A stretch of 64,000 bases of DNA from Paenibacillus sp. GP183 (GTDB lineage: Bacteria > Bacillota > Bacilli > Paenibacillales > NBRC-103111), in the NCBI RefSeq assembly GCF_900104695.1, contig NZ_FNSW01000001.1, positions 5,128,501-5,192,500 of the forward strand, read 5' to 3'. A program made the translations under genes and the position numbers. The notes under the pieces were generated by a model. It did not search any database. It was not told the origin of the DNA and saw only the letters and a list, made by a program, of their open reading frames with translations. Every line of letters begins with the position of its first letter. Position 1 is the stretch's first letter. Below are positions 32,966-42,055 of this stretch, piece after piece.

Positions 32966-34300
32966 ATGATAGAAAGCTCTCCGGAAATGACCAAACATGG
33001 GCAAATTCTGCGTTATATCGAATCGTTAAGTATAGGGGCGCGTTTATCTGTTCGGAAAATTGCCCAAGAGCTGGAAGTGAGTGAAGGAACCGCTTACCGG
33101 GCCATTAAAGAAGCGGAAAACTTGGGAACCGTCAGCACAAAAGGGCGAACCGGAACTATACGTGTAGAGAAAAAAGAAGTTCACCCCATGGATAAACTGA
33201 CGTTCGCGGAGGTTGTCAATATCGTCGATGGAGAAGTGTTGGGCGGTACTGGCGGACTCCATAAAACTCTGAGTAAATTTGTTATTGGCGCTATGGAACT
33301 GGAAGATATGCTGCGATATATTGAGCCTGGTGATTTGCTTATCGTGGGGAATCGAAACAAAGCTCATTTACGCGCTCTCGGCCAAGGGTCCGCAGTCTTG
33401 ATTACAGGCGGCTTTGGTACTGGAGATGAAGTTAGAAGGATGGCAGATGACCTGAACCTGCCAATAATCAGCAGCACCTATGATACCTACACGGTAGCTA
33501 CACTGATTAACCGCGCCATTGATGATCACTTGATCAAAAAAAAGATCATTCTTGTCGAAGACATCATTCGCACGGATACACCCGTTGTTTTCTTGAGAGG
33601 AACGAACAAGGTTCGGGAAATGCAGCAGATCATTGAAGATACGAAGCATACCCGATTTCCGGTTCTCGATGATCACAATAAACCAATCGGGATTATTACA
33701 ACCAAAGATTTGATGGGTGCGCAGCAGGATCAAACGATTGATAAGTTAATGACCGGGAATCCCCTTACCATAAACGCGAAAGCCTCCGTCTCGACAGCAG
33801 GCCATATGATGATTTGGGAAGGTATTGAATTACTTCCGGTAGTGAATGCCAACCGAAAAATGATGGGGGTCATCAGCCGAAAAGATGTAATGAAAGCTAT
33901 GCAGATCATTCAGAAACAGCCACAAAACGGCGAAACCTTCGAGGACCAGATTTGGGCAGGTTTTGAGGAATTGCGAAACAAGGACGGCAGCTTATACTTC
34001 CGAGGTTCCATCTCACCGCAAATGACGAATTATGCAGGTATGGTTTCGGAGGGAGTGCTCACAACCTTAATGAATCGGGCTGCTAATCGTACGGTAAAAG
34101 AAAACAAAAAAGGTGATTTGATATTGGACAGCTCTTCCAATTTTTTCTTGCATCCGGTTCACATGGATAGAATTATTGAGATCATACCCAGCGTCTTCGA
34201 ACTAAGCCGACGTTTTTGCAAAATCGAAATCGAGATTCACAGTGAGGATATTTTAATAGCTAAATCCATGATAACTGCACGAATTATCAATCAAACTTAA
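32966..34300 (+). CDS. ytoI: YtoI-like regulator: HTH, DRTGG, CBS pair, hot-dog domain
   Basis: 444 aa. Domains in order: winged HTH (ARLSVRKIAQELEVSEGTAYRAI, about 30-55), DRTGG domain (LSKFVIGAMELEDMLRYI...ISSTYDTYTVATLI, about 80-190), two CBS motifs (DTPVVF...FPVLDDHNKPIGIITTKDLM and ELLPVVNANRKMMGVISRKDV, about 200-315) and a C-terminal thioesterase-like fold. This matches B. subtilis YtoI in architecture. CBS domains usually sense adenine nucleotides. ATG 32966 has GAGGTG upstream. Confidence 0.85.
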   Translation: MIESSPEMTKHGQILRYIESLSIGARLSVRKIAQELEVSEGTAYRAIKEAENLGTVSTKGRTGTIRVEKKEVHPMDKLTFAEVVNIVDGEVLGGTGGLHKTLSKFVIGAMELEDMLRYIEPGDLLIVGNRNKAHLRALGQGSAVLITGGFGTGDEVRRMADDLNLPIISSTYDTYTVATLINRAIDDHLIKKKIILVEDIIRTDTPVVFLRGTNKVREMQQIIEDTKHTRFPVLDDHNKPIGIITTKDLMGAQQDQTIDKLMTGNPLTINAKASVSTAGHMMIWEGIELLPVVNANRKMMGVISRKDVMKAMQIIQKQPQNGETFEDQIWAGFEELRNKDGSLYFRGSISPQMTNYAGMVSEGVLTTLMNRAANRTVKENKKGDLILDSSSNFFLHPVHMDRIIEIIPSVFELSRRFCKIEIEIHSEDILIAKSMITARIINQT

Positions 34301-34620
34301 TTGGTTGAGAAAGTCTCAATAGTGTTTGGTGGGGTTGGTGATCCATCGTCTTCTTGGAAGATAGTGGCGTACGTACCAATAGAAATTATTCATGTGTATC
34401 ACCCTTCTTTACTGGTTTAGTTGGTCTTAAGATAAGGATTCAACAATGGCCTTGTTTTAGCTTTTATACTTTGAGGTAGCTGTACATTTCAAAACCATTA
34501 ATTATTTAGTTTACTTGGAATAATTCCGTGACGGCTTACGTATATTTCACATGAATTCTTTGGATTTGGATGTGAATAACATTTTAATTTTCTGCTCTAA
34601 TTGTTGGATACGCTATTAGC
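34301..34620. other. Intergenic region
   Basis: About 320 bases without a recognisable gene, ending at the MITE-like copy at 34621. Nothing else distinctive was seen. Confidence 0.4.
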
Positions 34621-34779
34621 GGGTACAGCCGAAGTACGTGTAAAATTAGGTCACTAGATGGATAATACTCCCAAACAAACACATTCACTTTATACTAATT
34701 ATTTTGTGTGATTGGATTGGTAGTATAAATCATTTAAAACCCTGAATTTCAGATAAACCCAATAACGATAAGGGTTCAT
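34621..34779. mobile_element. Partial second copy of the MITE-like element
   Basis: Starts GGGTACAGCCGAAGTACGTG and follows the reverse complement of the element at 23932 through GATAAACCCAATA and GGGTTCAT, then breaks off at about 34779 where the GH31 remnant begins. Only one terminal repeat remains. Confidence 0.65.
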
Positions 34780-34789
34780 GGGTAGCTCT

Positions 34790-35782
34790 GCTGAATGTGA
34801 GTCCATCCTTCACATATTTCCCGTACAAAATCAAAATAACTGCCGATATAAGCATTCGGATATTCAGGGGTTCCCTTTTGGGGCTGGGATTTGGGCGGTT
34901 TCCACGGCGATATTCCTACTGCGGAGTTGTTTATCCGCTCCACACAAATGGCGGCCTTTTGTCCGATCATGCAGTATCATGCCGAGTCCAAGGGTGAGTT
35001 CAATCAGGATCGAACCCCGTGGAACATCGCAGAAAGAACGGGGATGCCGCTGGTGCTTGACTTGTACAAAAAATTCGCAGATATGCGCATGAACCTGCTG
35101 CCCTATATTTACGAGCAAGCCGTGATTAGCAGCACAGAAGGAATTCCCATGATGCAGGCGATGTTTGCCGCATTTCCCGAAGATCCAAGCTGTGCTGAAC
35201 TCACTGAGCAATACATGTTCGGAGACAGCATGCTTGTAGCGCCCGTTACCCGAGAGAGCGAGGTTACGAAAGAGATATATTTTCCAAATGGGAAATGGAT
35301 TTCCTTGTTTGAAAATGTTGAGATTACCGGAAGCTGTACGCGAAAAAGTGCAGCAGCCCTCCCAGACATCCCTGTGTTCATTAAGGGAGATCGTATCATT
35401 CCGCTTAATCTGTCGAAAACGTATAAGCTTGGTTCCTACGTAGGGAATCAAACAGACTGCTACGATCAGCTAACCTTTATGATCTATGTGACTGATTTGA
35501 TCCAGTATCGATTTTCCGATGATCTTTGGGCATGTAGTCGAGATTCGCGTGGAAAAAAAGCCCTATAAGCTTCAAGTTGATGTCTCGATGCTAGGCGATT
35601 CAGTGATTACTCTCATTTTTAGAAATGTTCAAGAGGTTTCTGAGGTTTTTACAGGCAGTGATAAGTTAGTTAGAGCGGTCGGTCCTTCGAGTCTTAAGGT
35701 TGATACGTATTGCATAGAGAACGGAGATCTTTATATCAAGGCGGATAAACAACAAGAATGGCAGATTGATTTCCCCAATTAA
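34790..35782 (+). pseudogene. Glycoside hydrolase family 31 (alpha-glucosidase-like) remnant
   Basis: The catalytic-domain end is readable: FWGWDLGGFHGDIPTAELF, then RSTQMAAFCPIMQYHAESKG, NLLPYIYEQA, and the post-barrel sheet (YMFGDSMLVAPVTRE, IPVFIKGDRIIPL). A frameshift near 34870 breaks the upstream part, and another near 35525 moves the sense to EIRVEKKPYKLQVDVSML before TAA at 35782. The N-terminal half with the nucleophile is missing. GH31 enzymes release alpha-linked glucose or xylose; this copy is dead. Confidence 0.8.
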
Positions 35783-35961
35783 TCCGTATTTTGCTTTGGT
35801 GATCGTGAAGTTGGAGCAGAACAATATTTCCCGGGATAGTTATTCTTATCTGCGTGCTTAGCATTTTTTTAGCATTAATTAATCAGTAACTTTAATGGCA
35901 AAAAACCGCTTTTCTATATTTAATGTGTTCAAAGTTAAGTTGTTAAGGCGGGAGATTGAAT

Positions 35962-36132
35962 TTAAGGTTCATCTACGTATTCTTCTTTATCAGTAAGTTC
36001 AATGATGTCACCATCTTCTAGAAATTCACCATCAGTAATTATTGTTACATTTCCAAAGCTATCGTTTAAATCCACCGTCGATTCGACGTCTAATTCATCA
36101 TTGTTTATATATTCCTTATTTTCATCACGCAT
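35962..36132 (-). CDS. Small acidic protein (56 aa)
   Basis: About one third Asp/Glu, no Cys, no membrane segment. ATG 36132 has AAAGGAGGA about ten bases upstream, so expression is likely. The tail reads IIELTDKEEYVDEP. No family recognised. Confidence 0.55.
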   Translation of the reverse strand: MRDENKEYINNDELDVESTVDLNDSFGNVTIITDGEFLEDGDIIELTDKEEYVDEP

Positions 36133-36199
36133 AAGTAAGTATCCTCCTTTCATCGAAAATAGGTTTACCAAATTCAAGAAATATATTCAGTCCTCAAGC

Positions 36200-36328
36200 C
36201 TAGTGATTCATCCATATGGTCGGGAACTTTCTAAATTACTAATTGCACATATAGAATATTCACGTATAAATGGTACCGATCGTACTATGGGGAGAAACTT
36301 TATTCTTAATTCATTAGTCAGGATTTAA
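36200..36328 (+). pseudogene. Possible truncated small gene
   Basis: The frame ending at 36328 reads protein-like (HPYGRELSKLLIAHIEYSR, then TMGRNFILNSLVRI) but has no start or ribosome site near 36180. It may be the tail of a small gene whose head was lost. Not recognised. Confidence 0.3.
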
Positions 36329-36333
36329 TCGAT

Positions 36334-36570
36334 GTGAAAGTTGTAATTCAAACAAGCGATTATTTAATGAAAAATAGAAGCGACGAGGAAATGCCAATCT
36401 TAATTAAATTCGCATTAGGAAACGATGAAGGACGACGATTTGTACAAGCTGGTTTAATAACAGAGAAAGAACAAGATGATTTGGTAAATGTTATCATTCC
36501 ATCATTTTGTGGTGATCCATACCGATATGAATCGTGTTCCTTTACGTACTCATTCGGGAAAAAACACTGA
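36334..36570 (+). CDS. Hypothetical protein (78 aa)
   Basis: GTG start with AGGA ten bases upstream. The body (EEMPILIKFALGNDEGRRFVQAGLITEKEQDDLVNVIIP) looks like a compact helical domain; the last 20 residues are Tyr/Ser rich. No motif known to me. It ends at a dispersed repeat. Confidence 0.45.
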   Translation: MKVVIQTSDYLMKNRSDEEMPILIKFALGNDEGRRFVQAGLITEKEQDDLVNVIIPSFCGDPYRYESCSFTYSFGKKH

Positions 36571-36656
36571 ACGCTAACGGAGAACGTTTGTTCAATGAGG
36601 TAAGCATTCAGTGGCTGTAGAGAAAAAGTCTTTGAAGGCCAAGGACTTTTTCATTT
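36569..36656 (+). repeat. Dispersed repeat, box A plus hairpin
   Basis: GAACGCTAACGGAGAACG then AAAAAGTCTTTG (36624-36635) pairing with CAAGGACTTTTT (36640-36651). Confidence 0.65.
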
Positions 36657-36662
36657 TGGAAG

Positions 36663-36765
36663 CATATGTTTGCCGCGGTAATTTGGAAGCATAAGCATGC
36701 CAAAGCGGCAAACTTATGGGTTAAGTGACAACATGGGTCGACAAACTTATGGGTTAAGTTACAAA
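36663..36765. repeat. 20-mer repeat array beside sigK fragment
   Basis: GGCAAACTTATGGGTTAAGT (36707-36726) and GACAAACTTATGGGTTAAGT (36740-36759) are near-identical 20-mers. CATATGTTTGCCGC (36663-36676) is an inverted partial unit. The unit shares its ACAA start and AAGT end, and its length, with the array at 5894-6131. Confidence 0.6.
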
Positions 36766-36810
36766 GGTGGCCCATCACGGCACCAAAACATATTTACATC
36801 GGTTTGTGTT

Positions 36811-37323
36811 CACAATGTCAAAAAATTCGACAATACCGGAGAAGATCTGGAGGATTTGATCTCGATCGGGACCATCGGGCTGATCAAAGCGATCGAGTCG
36901 TTCTCGCCGAATAAGGGCACCAAATTGGCTACGTTTGCAGCGCGATGTATCGAGAACGAGATCCTGATGCATCTGCGCTCGCTGAAGAAAACGCGAAAAG
37001 ACGTATCGCTGCATGATCCCATTGGTACGGATAAAGAGGGCAACGAGATTACACTGATCGACATCCTTGGAACAGAAGCTGACGATGTTATAGATAAGGT
37101 ACAGTTAAAGATTGAGAAATCGAAGATATACAAGAATTTAGATATATTGGATGACCGGGAAAAGGAAGTTGTGATGGGTAGGTTTGGCTTGGAGCTTGGC
37201 GGAGAGGAACGCACGCAGCGGGAGATAGCGAAGGAGCTGGGGATTAGCCGCTCGTATGTGTCACGGATTGAGAAGCGGGCGCTGATGAAGCTTTACCATG
37301 AGTTTTATAAGGCGAAGAGGTAA
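36811..37323 (+). pseudogene. sigK: 5'-truncated sigK (sporulation sigma factor)
   Basis: About 170 codons of sigma-K: region 2 ([45 protein letters not shown]), region 3/4 ([44 protein letters not shown]) to the natural end. The first 60 or so residues (region 1.2/2.1) are replaced by sequence from the repeat array. A functional sigK must lie elsewhere if the strain sporulates. B. subtilis sigK is known as a recombination site (skin), but the break here is at a different codon. Confidence 0.85.
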
Positions 37324-37346
37324 TTTGTAGAGGAAAATAATATACA

Positions 37347-37393
37347 CTATCTTGACAGGGTAGGGGTCACTGGTTCGAGCCCAGTACAGGTCA
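37347..37393 (+). tRNA. 3' part of a tRNA-Val(GAC), partial
   Basis: Anticodon stem-loop CTATC-TTGACAG-GGTAG with anticodon GAC, T arm ACTGG-TTCGAGC-CCAGT, then ACAGGTC-A. The 5' half and CCA are missing. A truncated integrase lies downstream in opposite orientation, as at a phage or ICE attachment site. Confidence 0.6.
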
Positions 37394-37413
37394 TACATTC
37401 TAACAACAGCGAA

Positions 37414-37438
37414 AAGTCTTGCCTAGCAAGGCTTTTTT
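37414..37438 (+). terminator. Intrinsic terminator after the tRNA fragment
   Basis: AAGTCTTGC-CTA-GCAAGGCTT (one mismatch) followed by TTTT. Confidence 0.7.
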
Positions 37439-37568
37439 GCTTTGTATGAAGGTTCTTCCCCACACTCTCAACATGAACTCTCGACGTACTTGGCAACATT
37501 TTGGCAACCTTTATTAAACTAAAGTGATTTTTCATTCTATACGCATCATCCTTTAAAATTGAGAGTAG

Positions 37569-37985
37569 TTAAAACAATAATTTGCCGACTAATTGAGCTG
37601 TTTCTTTTTGCATACTTGGTAAGACATGACTGTAAGTGTCTAAGGTTATCCTTACATCGGCATGTCCTAACCTTTCTGAAACAATTTTAGGACTAATGTT
37701 TTCTTTTAAAAGCATAGTAGCGTGTGTGTGACGCAAATCGTGAAACCTGATTTTTGGAACATTTGAATTTTTAATAATGATATTTAAAACTCTACGAATG
37801 TTACTTGAATCTGTGGGTGTTCCGTATTCAGAACAAACAACAAGATCATAGTCTTTATATATGTCTGCATTTGTACTTTTCTCTAAATCAATTCTTTGTT
37901 TATGTTTTGTAAGTCCATCAATTATTTCCTCAGGAAAATCTATATTTCTTGAACCTGCCTTCGTTTTTGTATCAATAAGAAGTAC
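37569..37985 (-). pseudogene. C-terminal half of a tyrosine recombinase/integrase
   Basis: Reads TKTKAGSRNIDFPEE, then RFHDLRHTHATMLLKENI (His-x-x-Arg), LGHADVRITLDTYSHV (second His and the nucleophile Tyr). The first catalytic Arg and the N-terminal domains are lost. The frame breaks at a run of about ten G next to the sugar-isomerase fragment. Orientation toward the tRNA-Val fragment suits an integrase of an excised or decayed element. Confidence 0.8.
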
Positions 37986-38011
37986 AGGGGGGGGGTCATG
38001 GGGATCATTTT

Positions 38012-38337
38012 GGGCAAAAGGTACATTTAGGATGCCCGAAATCACGAATCAGCTAGGTAAGCTAGCTCCTCTTCTCGAGTCAGCTGGAGTCATTCTAGTA
38101 CTGGAATTCGACCCGAGTGTGTATGCAACCAACACTGGTAAAACGTCTGCTATTTTGAACTTTGAAATCGTCAAATATTCGGGCTCTGTACGATCGGGAA
38201 CGATTTGTGGGACCCTGATGGAGAGATCCCGTATCCGGACGGCTACCATCTTATTAAGGAGCATATTTGTCATGTTCATCTGAAGGATGCCCGCCGTTCT
38301 TCGGACGGGGTCGAAGGCGAAGTAGCGGTTTAGTAAG
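38012..38337 (+). pseudogene. Fragment of the sugar-phosphate isomerase gene found at 53119
   Basis: Roughly 90-95 percent identical by eye to 53445-53770, in the same orientation, with small deletions that break the frame (for example GGGATGCACTTCCC became GGATGCCC near 38030). It covers the middle of the TIM-barrel protein only. The two copies flank the whole amino-sugar cluster as a direct repeat. Confidence 0.85.
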
Positions 38338-38550
38338 GTTATCTTATGCGATTATATTTCATAGACTAATCTAATAAAAACACATAAAATATTCGTTTTA
38401 GTAATGTTATATATGTGATATTATAATTAACATAAAAAAGTATTTAATGAATTTGTTTAAATGAATGATATATATGATAATTAATATAACATAAGTTTGA
38501 GATCAGGCCGATTGAGGAACGAATACGAATAGAAGGAGTGCGTTCCGTCT
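38338..38550 (+). promoter_or_regulatory. AT-rich leader of the AraC gene
   Basis: Two related AT-rich blocks (TTATATATGTGATATTATAA near 38405 and GATATATATGATAATTAATA near 38467) precede AGAAGGAG at 38530. They could hold promoter and operator sequences, but no clear -35/-10 pair stands out. Confidence 0.35.
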
Positions 38551-40803
38551 ATGAAGCCAATCCTAAAGCTTAAAGACAAAACCAACTCGTTATTTATTCG
38601 GTTGTTTGCGAGCTTTTTGATCGTGATCATCATGTTAGTGTCTTTCAATTACTTTTCGATCGGTTTCTCGCAAAATCATCTCCGTAACGAAGTCATCAAT
38701 TATAATAACTTGAATCTGAAAAACACCACAGAGAACTATGAAAAAGAATTCGAGTTGATTAAAAATCAGCTGCTTAATTTTTATTACAACGAAAACGTCC
38801 AATCGCTCTATCTCAATCAAAGTCAGTACAATTTTGAGATCTCTTCCAAAGTTATGCAGGACATTAAGCAGTTGACACTAAATCCGCTTTTGTATCTCAA
38901 TAATGTCATTCTTTACAATAAAAACACCTCGCTTGTATTCGATAAAAGCACGATTAGCATGGACCGAATATTTTTCTCCAAGTTTTATTTCAATGAGGAC
39001 TTTCCGTTGTCATTCTGGCAAAATCAATTTACCAACAAATCGAATTTCCAGATTTATCCCGCGACATCCTTTTACGAAAAACCGTTTTTCAATGATTCCA
39101 ACACAGTTGGCATCTTTTTTCCGCTAATTGTAAAAAACAATTGGTACCATGATTTTTACATGGCTGCTTTTCTGGATGTCAATAAAATTTTTCATGCACA
39201 TCATCTTTCTATCAATAATAACTTTTTTATTTTGGACGACCAGGGAAACCGTTTGTTTTCCTCCTCCAGTGACTTAGGGATTAGCAGTTTACCTCGATTA
39301 GATGAATCCGTAAACTATTTAAAAAAGGATAAGTATTACTACTTCTATAAAAGGGGGTCTGTATCCGGTCTAACCTATGTAAACGTTGTGCCCGATGAGT
39401 ATGTGTCATCACAAGTCAGTTTAAATGTATCCTTGGTGTCTCTATTCGTCCTGTCCGTTGTGATTAGTATCATTACTTCGTTCCTATTAAGCAAAAGCTT
39501 TCATATTCCGGTTAGAAAACTTCTTGATTCAATTCAGCAATTGAAGGGCTTCGTCCCTGTGCAAAGCCGTATAAACGAATTCAATTTGATTGGCAGGCAA
39601 ATAAACCAAATATTAGAAATCAATCAAGACATCCATGAGGATTTAAGCCACAAAAACTCCTTGCTGAAAACTTACACCTACATCAGCAGCTTGAAGAAAA
39701 TCCGCAACAATGTACAATTGAATTTCATCAACAAGCCTTTTGTGTTTATCCTATTTGAATTAACTTATAAAAACCGTCATAACGACCTTATGGATACGGA
39801 ACAAAATTGGTTTTATTACATTAAAGAATTCATTGATTTACAATTTACTGAGCATTCTTCGGAGACGCTTACCTTCCAAATTGAAGAGAAACAAATTCTG
39901 ACTTTTTTCTTTACGGATGAAACGGAAAAAGTGCCGGTTAAGATCATTTTGGACAGGATGGAGCGGGTATTTGCCAATCACCAAGAAGGTTTTGTCACAA
40001 TCGCGGTCAGTTCAATCTACGCACATTCATCCGAATTGACCAAAGCGTATGAAGAGGCTTTAAACTTGATTAAACTGCGCCGTCTCGGTGACGATACGCA
40101 AATTATCGATAGCTCACAAGCAGATAGCATTCAGGCGACTGAAAATAATCCATTGATGCTATCTCCTCAACAGGAGCATGAATTTTATGTCAACCTGCAA
40201 GCAGGGAATGTAACGGAAGCTGTAAAGATCGTGCAGCGTGGACTGGCCCAACTAATGAAGAGGGAAGCGGTACTCGTCCAATATCACAAGTTCGCTAAGG
40301 AAATCATCAACAAAACCACCAATACCATGACCGCTATGCAGGTAGATTATCAAAAGATGAATATCCTGGTTCCGGTTCAGGAGCAAATCCTTAATTGTTG
40401 TACATTCCAGCAAATCTCCGGGTTTTTAGAGGGATTTTTGACTAATTCGGCAAGTATGATTAGAGATAAGAAGGAAGAGCGCGATTATATTACTCATTTT
40501 GTTGTAGAATTTTTAAAGGAAAATTACGCCCAAGACATATCTTTGGACTTAATGGCCGAGAAATTAAATATTACAGGCGGTTATTTATCTACTTATTTTA
40601 AAGATAAGACAGGCACTAACTTTATTGATTATCTTAATGAGGTTCGGATCACCAAGGCACAGGAAATGCTACTTCATTCCAACCGCAAAATTCAGGAGGT
40701 AGCCAAACGCTCCGGGTATCAAAATATGAACTCCTTTAATCGAATGTTCAAAAAGTTCTCGGGCATAACTCCCAGTGAGTTTCGAAAACAAGATCATAAT
40801 TAG
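38551..40803 (+). CDS. Membrane-anchored AraC-type regulator
   Basis: 750 aa. One transmembrane helix near residues 17-37, an extracytoplasmic sensor domain of about 250 residues, a second helix (SLFVLSVVISIITSFLL, about 293-313), a HAMP-like linker, a YesN-like middle and a C-terminal double HTH (DISLDLMAEKLNITGGYLSTYFKDKTG; EVAKRSGYQNMNSFNRMFKKF, residues about 665-745). This one-piece sensor-regulator is common beside sugar ABC importers in Paenibacillus. GAAGGAG precedes ATG. It probably controls the 41-54 kb cluster. Confidence 0.88.
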   Translation: MKPILKLKDKTNSLFIRLFASFLIVIIMLVSFNYFSIGFSQNHLRNEVINYNNLNLKNTTENYEKEFELIKNQLLNFYYNENVQSLYLNQSQYNFEISSKVMQDIKQLTLNPLLYLNNVILYNKNTSLVFDKSTISMDRIFFSKFYFNEDFPLSFWQNQFTNKSNFQIYPATSFYEKPFFNDSNTVGIFFPLIVKNNWYHDFYMAAFLDVNKIFHAHHLSINNNFFILDDQGNRLFSSSSDLGISSLPRLDESVNYLKKDKYYYFYKRGSVSGLTYVNVVPDEYVSSQVSLNVSLVSLFVLSVVISIITSFLLSKSFHIPVRKLLDSIQQLKGFVPVQSRINEFNLIGRQINQILEINQDIHEDLSHKNSLLKTYTYISSLKKIRNNVQLNFINKPFVFILFELTYKNRHNDLMDTEQNWFYYIKEFIDLQFTEHSSETLTFQIEEKQILTFFFTDETEKVPVKIILDRMERVFANHQEGFVTIAVSSIYAHSSELTKAYEEALNLIKLRRLGDDTQIIDSSQADSIQATENNPLMLSPQQEHEFYVNLQAGNVTEAVKIVQRGLAQLMKREAVLVQYHKFAKEIINKTTNTMTAMQVDYQKMNILVPVQEQILNCCTFQQISGFLEGFLTNSASMIRDKKEERDYITHFVVEFLKENYAQDISLDLMAEKLNITGGYLSTYFKDKTGTNFIDYLNEVRITKAQEMLLHSNRKIQEVAKRSGYQNMNSFNRMFKKFSGITPSEFRKQDHN

Positions 40804-41061
40804 TTACAAAATAAGGATATAAACGAGGACATGAGGAGCTTAATGCCAATGTGCCATACCGTTTGTTCCTCTTTTTTTTCTAAAATTATCTTCACGGTTT
40901 ATTGAAAGCTTCATTGTTTTACAGGTTTCCATAATTCGATGAATATAAAGGAATATAGATGATTTTCAAAAGAAGCCATGTCGCATACAATCGGTTTAAC
41001 ATCATAGCTGCCCAATACAAATTTGTAATCAGTCAAAACAACAATAAAGGGGGGATACGAG

Positions 41062-42033
41062 ATGCTCCGGGTTGCCATCATTGGCGCAGGAACGATCGTC
41101 GGCCAACATATCGAAGCGATTGCACAAATAGACCGGTTGATAACCGTAGCAGTTGCCGACGTTAGGAAGGAAAGGGCACAGGAGGTTGCCAATCGCTATG
41201 GAGTCAAGGCTTATACCGATTATAAGGTCATGCTGGACAAAGAAAAAGTAGATATAGCCATCGTGGCCTTGCCGCATTTTTTGCACAAGGAAGTGTCCAT
41301 TTATTGCGCTAACATGAAATGCCACATTCTTATGGAGAAACCGATGGCTCTCGATGTCGAGGAATGTGAAGAAATGATCCTCTCGGCACAACGCAACCAT
41401 ATTCAACTTATGGTAGGGCTAACCCAGCATTATTTCAAAGAGAACCGGAAAGCGAAAGAACTGATCCGGCAGGGCGACATGGGTGAGCTTGTAATGATTA
41501 ATGACGCACGTCACCAAAATTATTTTGTTGATACGAGACCCGAATGGTTTTTCCACAAAAGTCAGGCCGGCGGCGGTATATTAACCAATCTCGGCGCCCA
41601 CTCCGTTGATAAAATACAATGGCTGCTGGATTGCCGTGTACGTAAAGTAAGTGCGCACCTATCCCATCATGGCAATCGGGGGGATATTGAAGGAAGCGGC
41701 TCTGTTTATTTGGTAACGGAAAGCGGAATTCCTGCCACCATCGTCCAATCCGGATATGAGGGTGTTCCTCGACATGAGACTCACTTGATTTTCACGAAAG
41801 GAATGCTCCTACTGGAAACGGGAAGAGGGCTTTGGATCAGCGAAAAGGGAAGCTATAAGGAAGTTCCGATTCAGGAAACTTCGGGTCCTTATATACTGCA
41901 GCTGTTGGATTTGCTGGACGCAATCGATGGAGTTCGACCGCTTGAATGCTCAGGCGAGTATGCCAAAACCGTCAACTCGGTAATTGAAGGAATCTATCGT
42001 TCACACGAATTGGGGACAGAGGTTGTCATTTAA
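41062..42033 (+). CDS. Gfo/Idh/MocA oxidoreductase 1
   Basis: 323 aa. N-terminal NAD(P) Rossmann fold (VAIIGAGTIVGQH, residue 4 on), the MEKPMAL motif (Lys near 93), and a C-terminal alpha/beta domain with NLGAHSVDKIQWLL (His near 180). Such enzymes oxidise or reduce hydroxyl groups of sugars, often at C3. GGGGGGATACGAG precedes ATG. It opens a run of three paralogous dehydrogenases, suggesting successive or coupled redox steps on one sugar. Confidence 0.9.
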   Translation: MLRVAIIGAGTIVGQHIEAIAQIDRLITVAVADVRKERAQEVANRYGVKAYTDYKVMLDKEKVDIAIVALPHFLHKEVSIYCANMKCHILMEKPMALDVEECEEMILSAQRNHIQLMVGLTQHYFKENRKAKELIRQGDMGELVMINDARHQNYFVDTRPEWFFHKSQAGGGILTNLGAHSVDKIQWLLDCRVRKVSAHLSHHGNRGDIEGSGSVYLVTESGIPATIVQSGYEGVPRHETHLIFTKGMLLLETGRGLWISEKGSYKEVPIQETSGPYILQLLDLLDAIDGVRPLECSGEYAKTVNSVIEGIYRSHELGTEVVI

Positions 42034-42055
42034 AACATTTAACGAGGTGATTGAT

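Noticed and set aside
37347-37535. Minus-strand open frame ending GLEPVTPTLSR
   Set aside because: It overlaps the tRNA-Val fragment in antisense; this peptide tail is a well-known artefact of translating tRNA genes.
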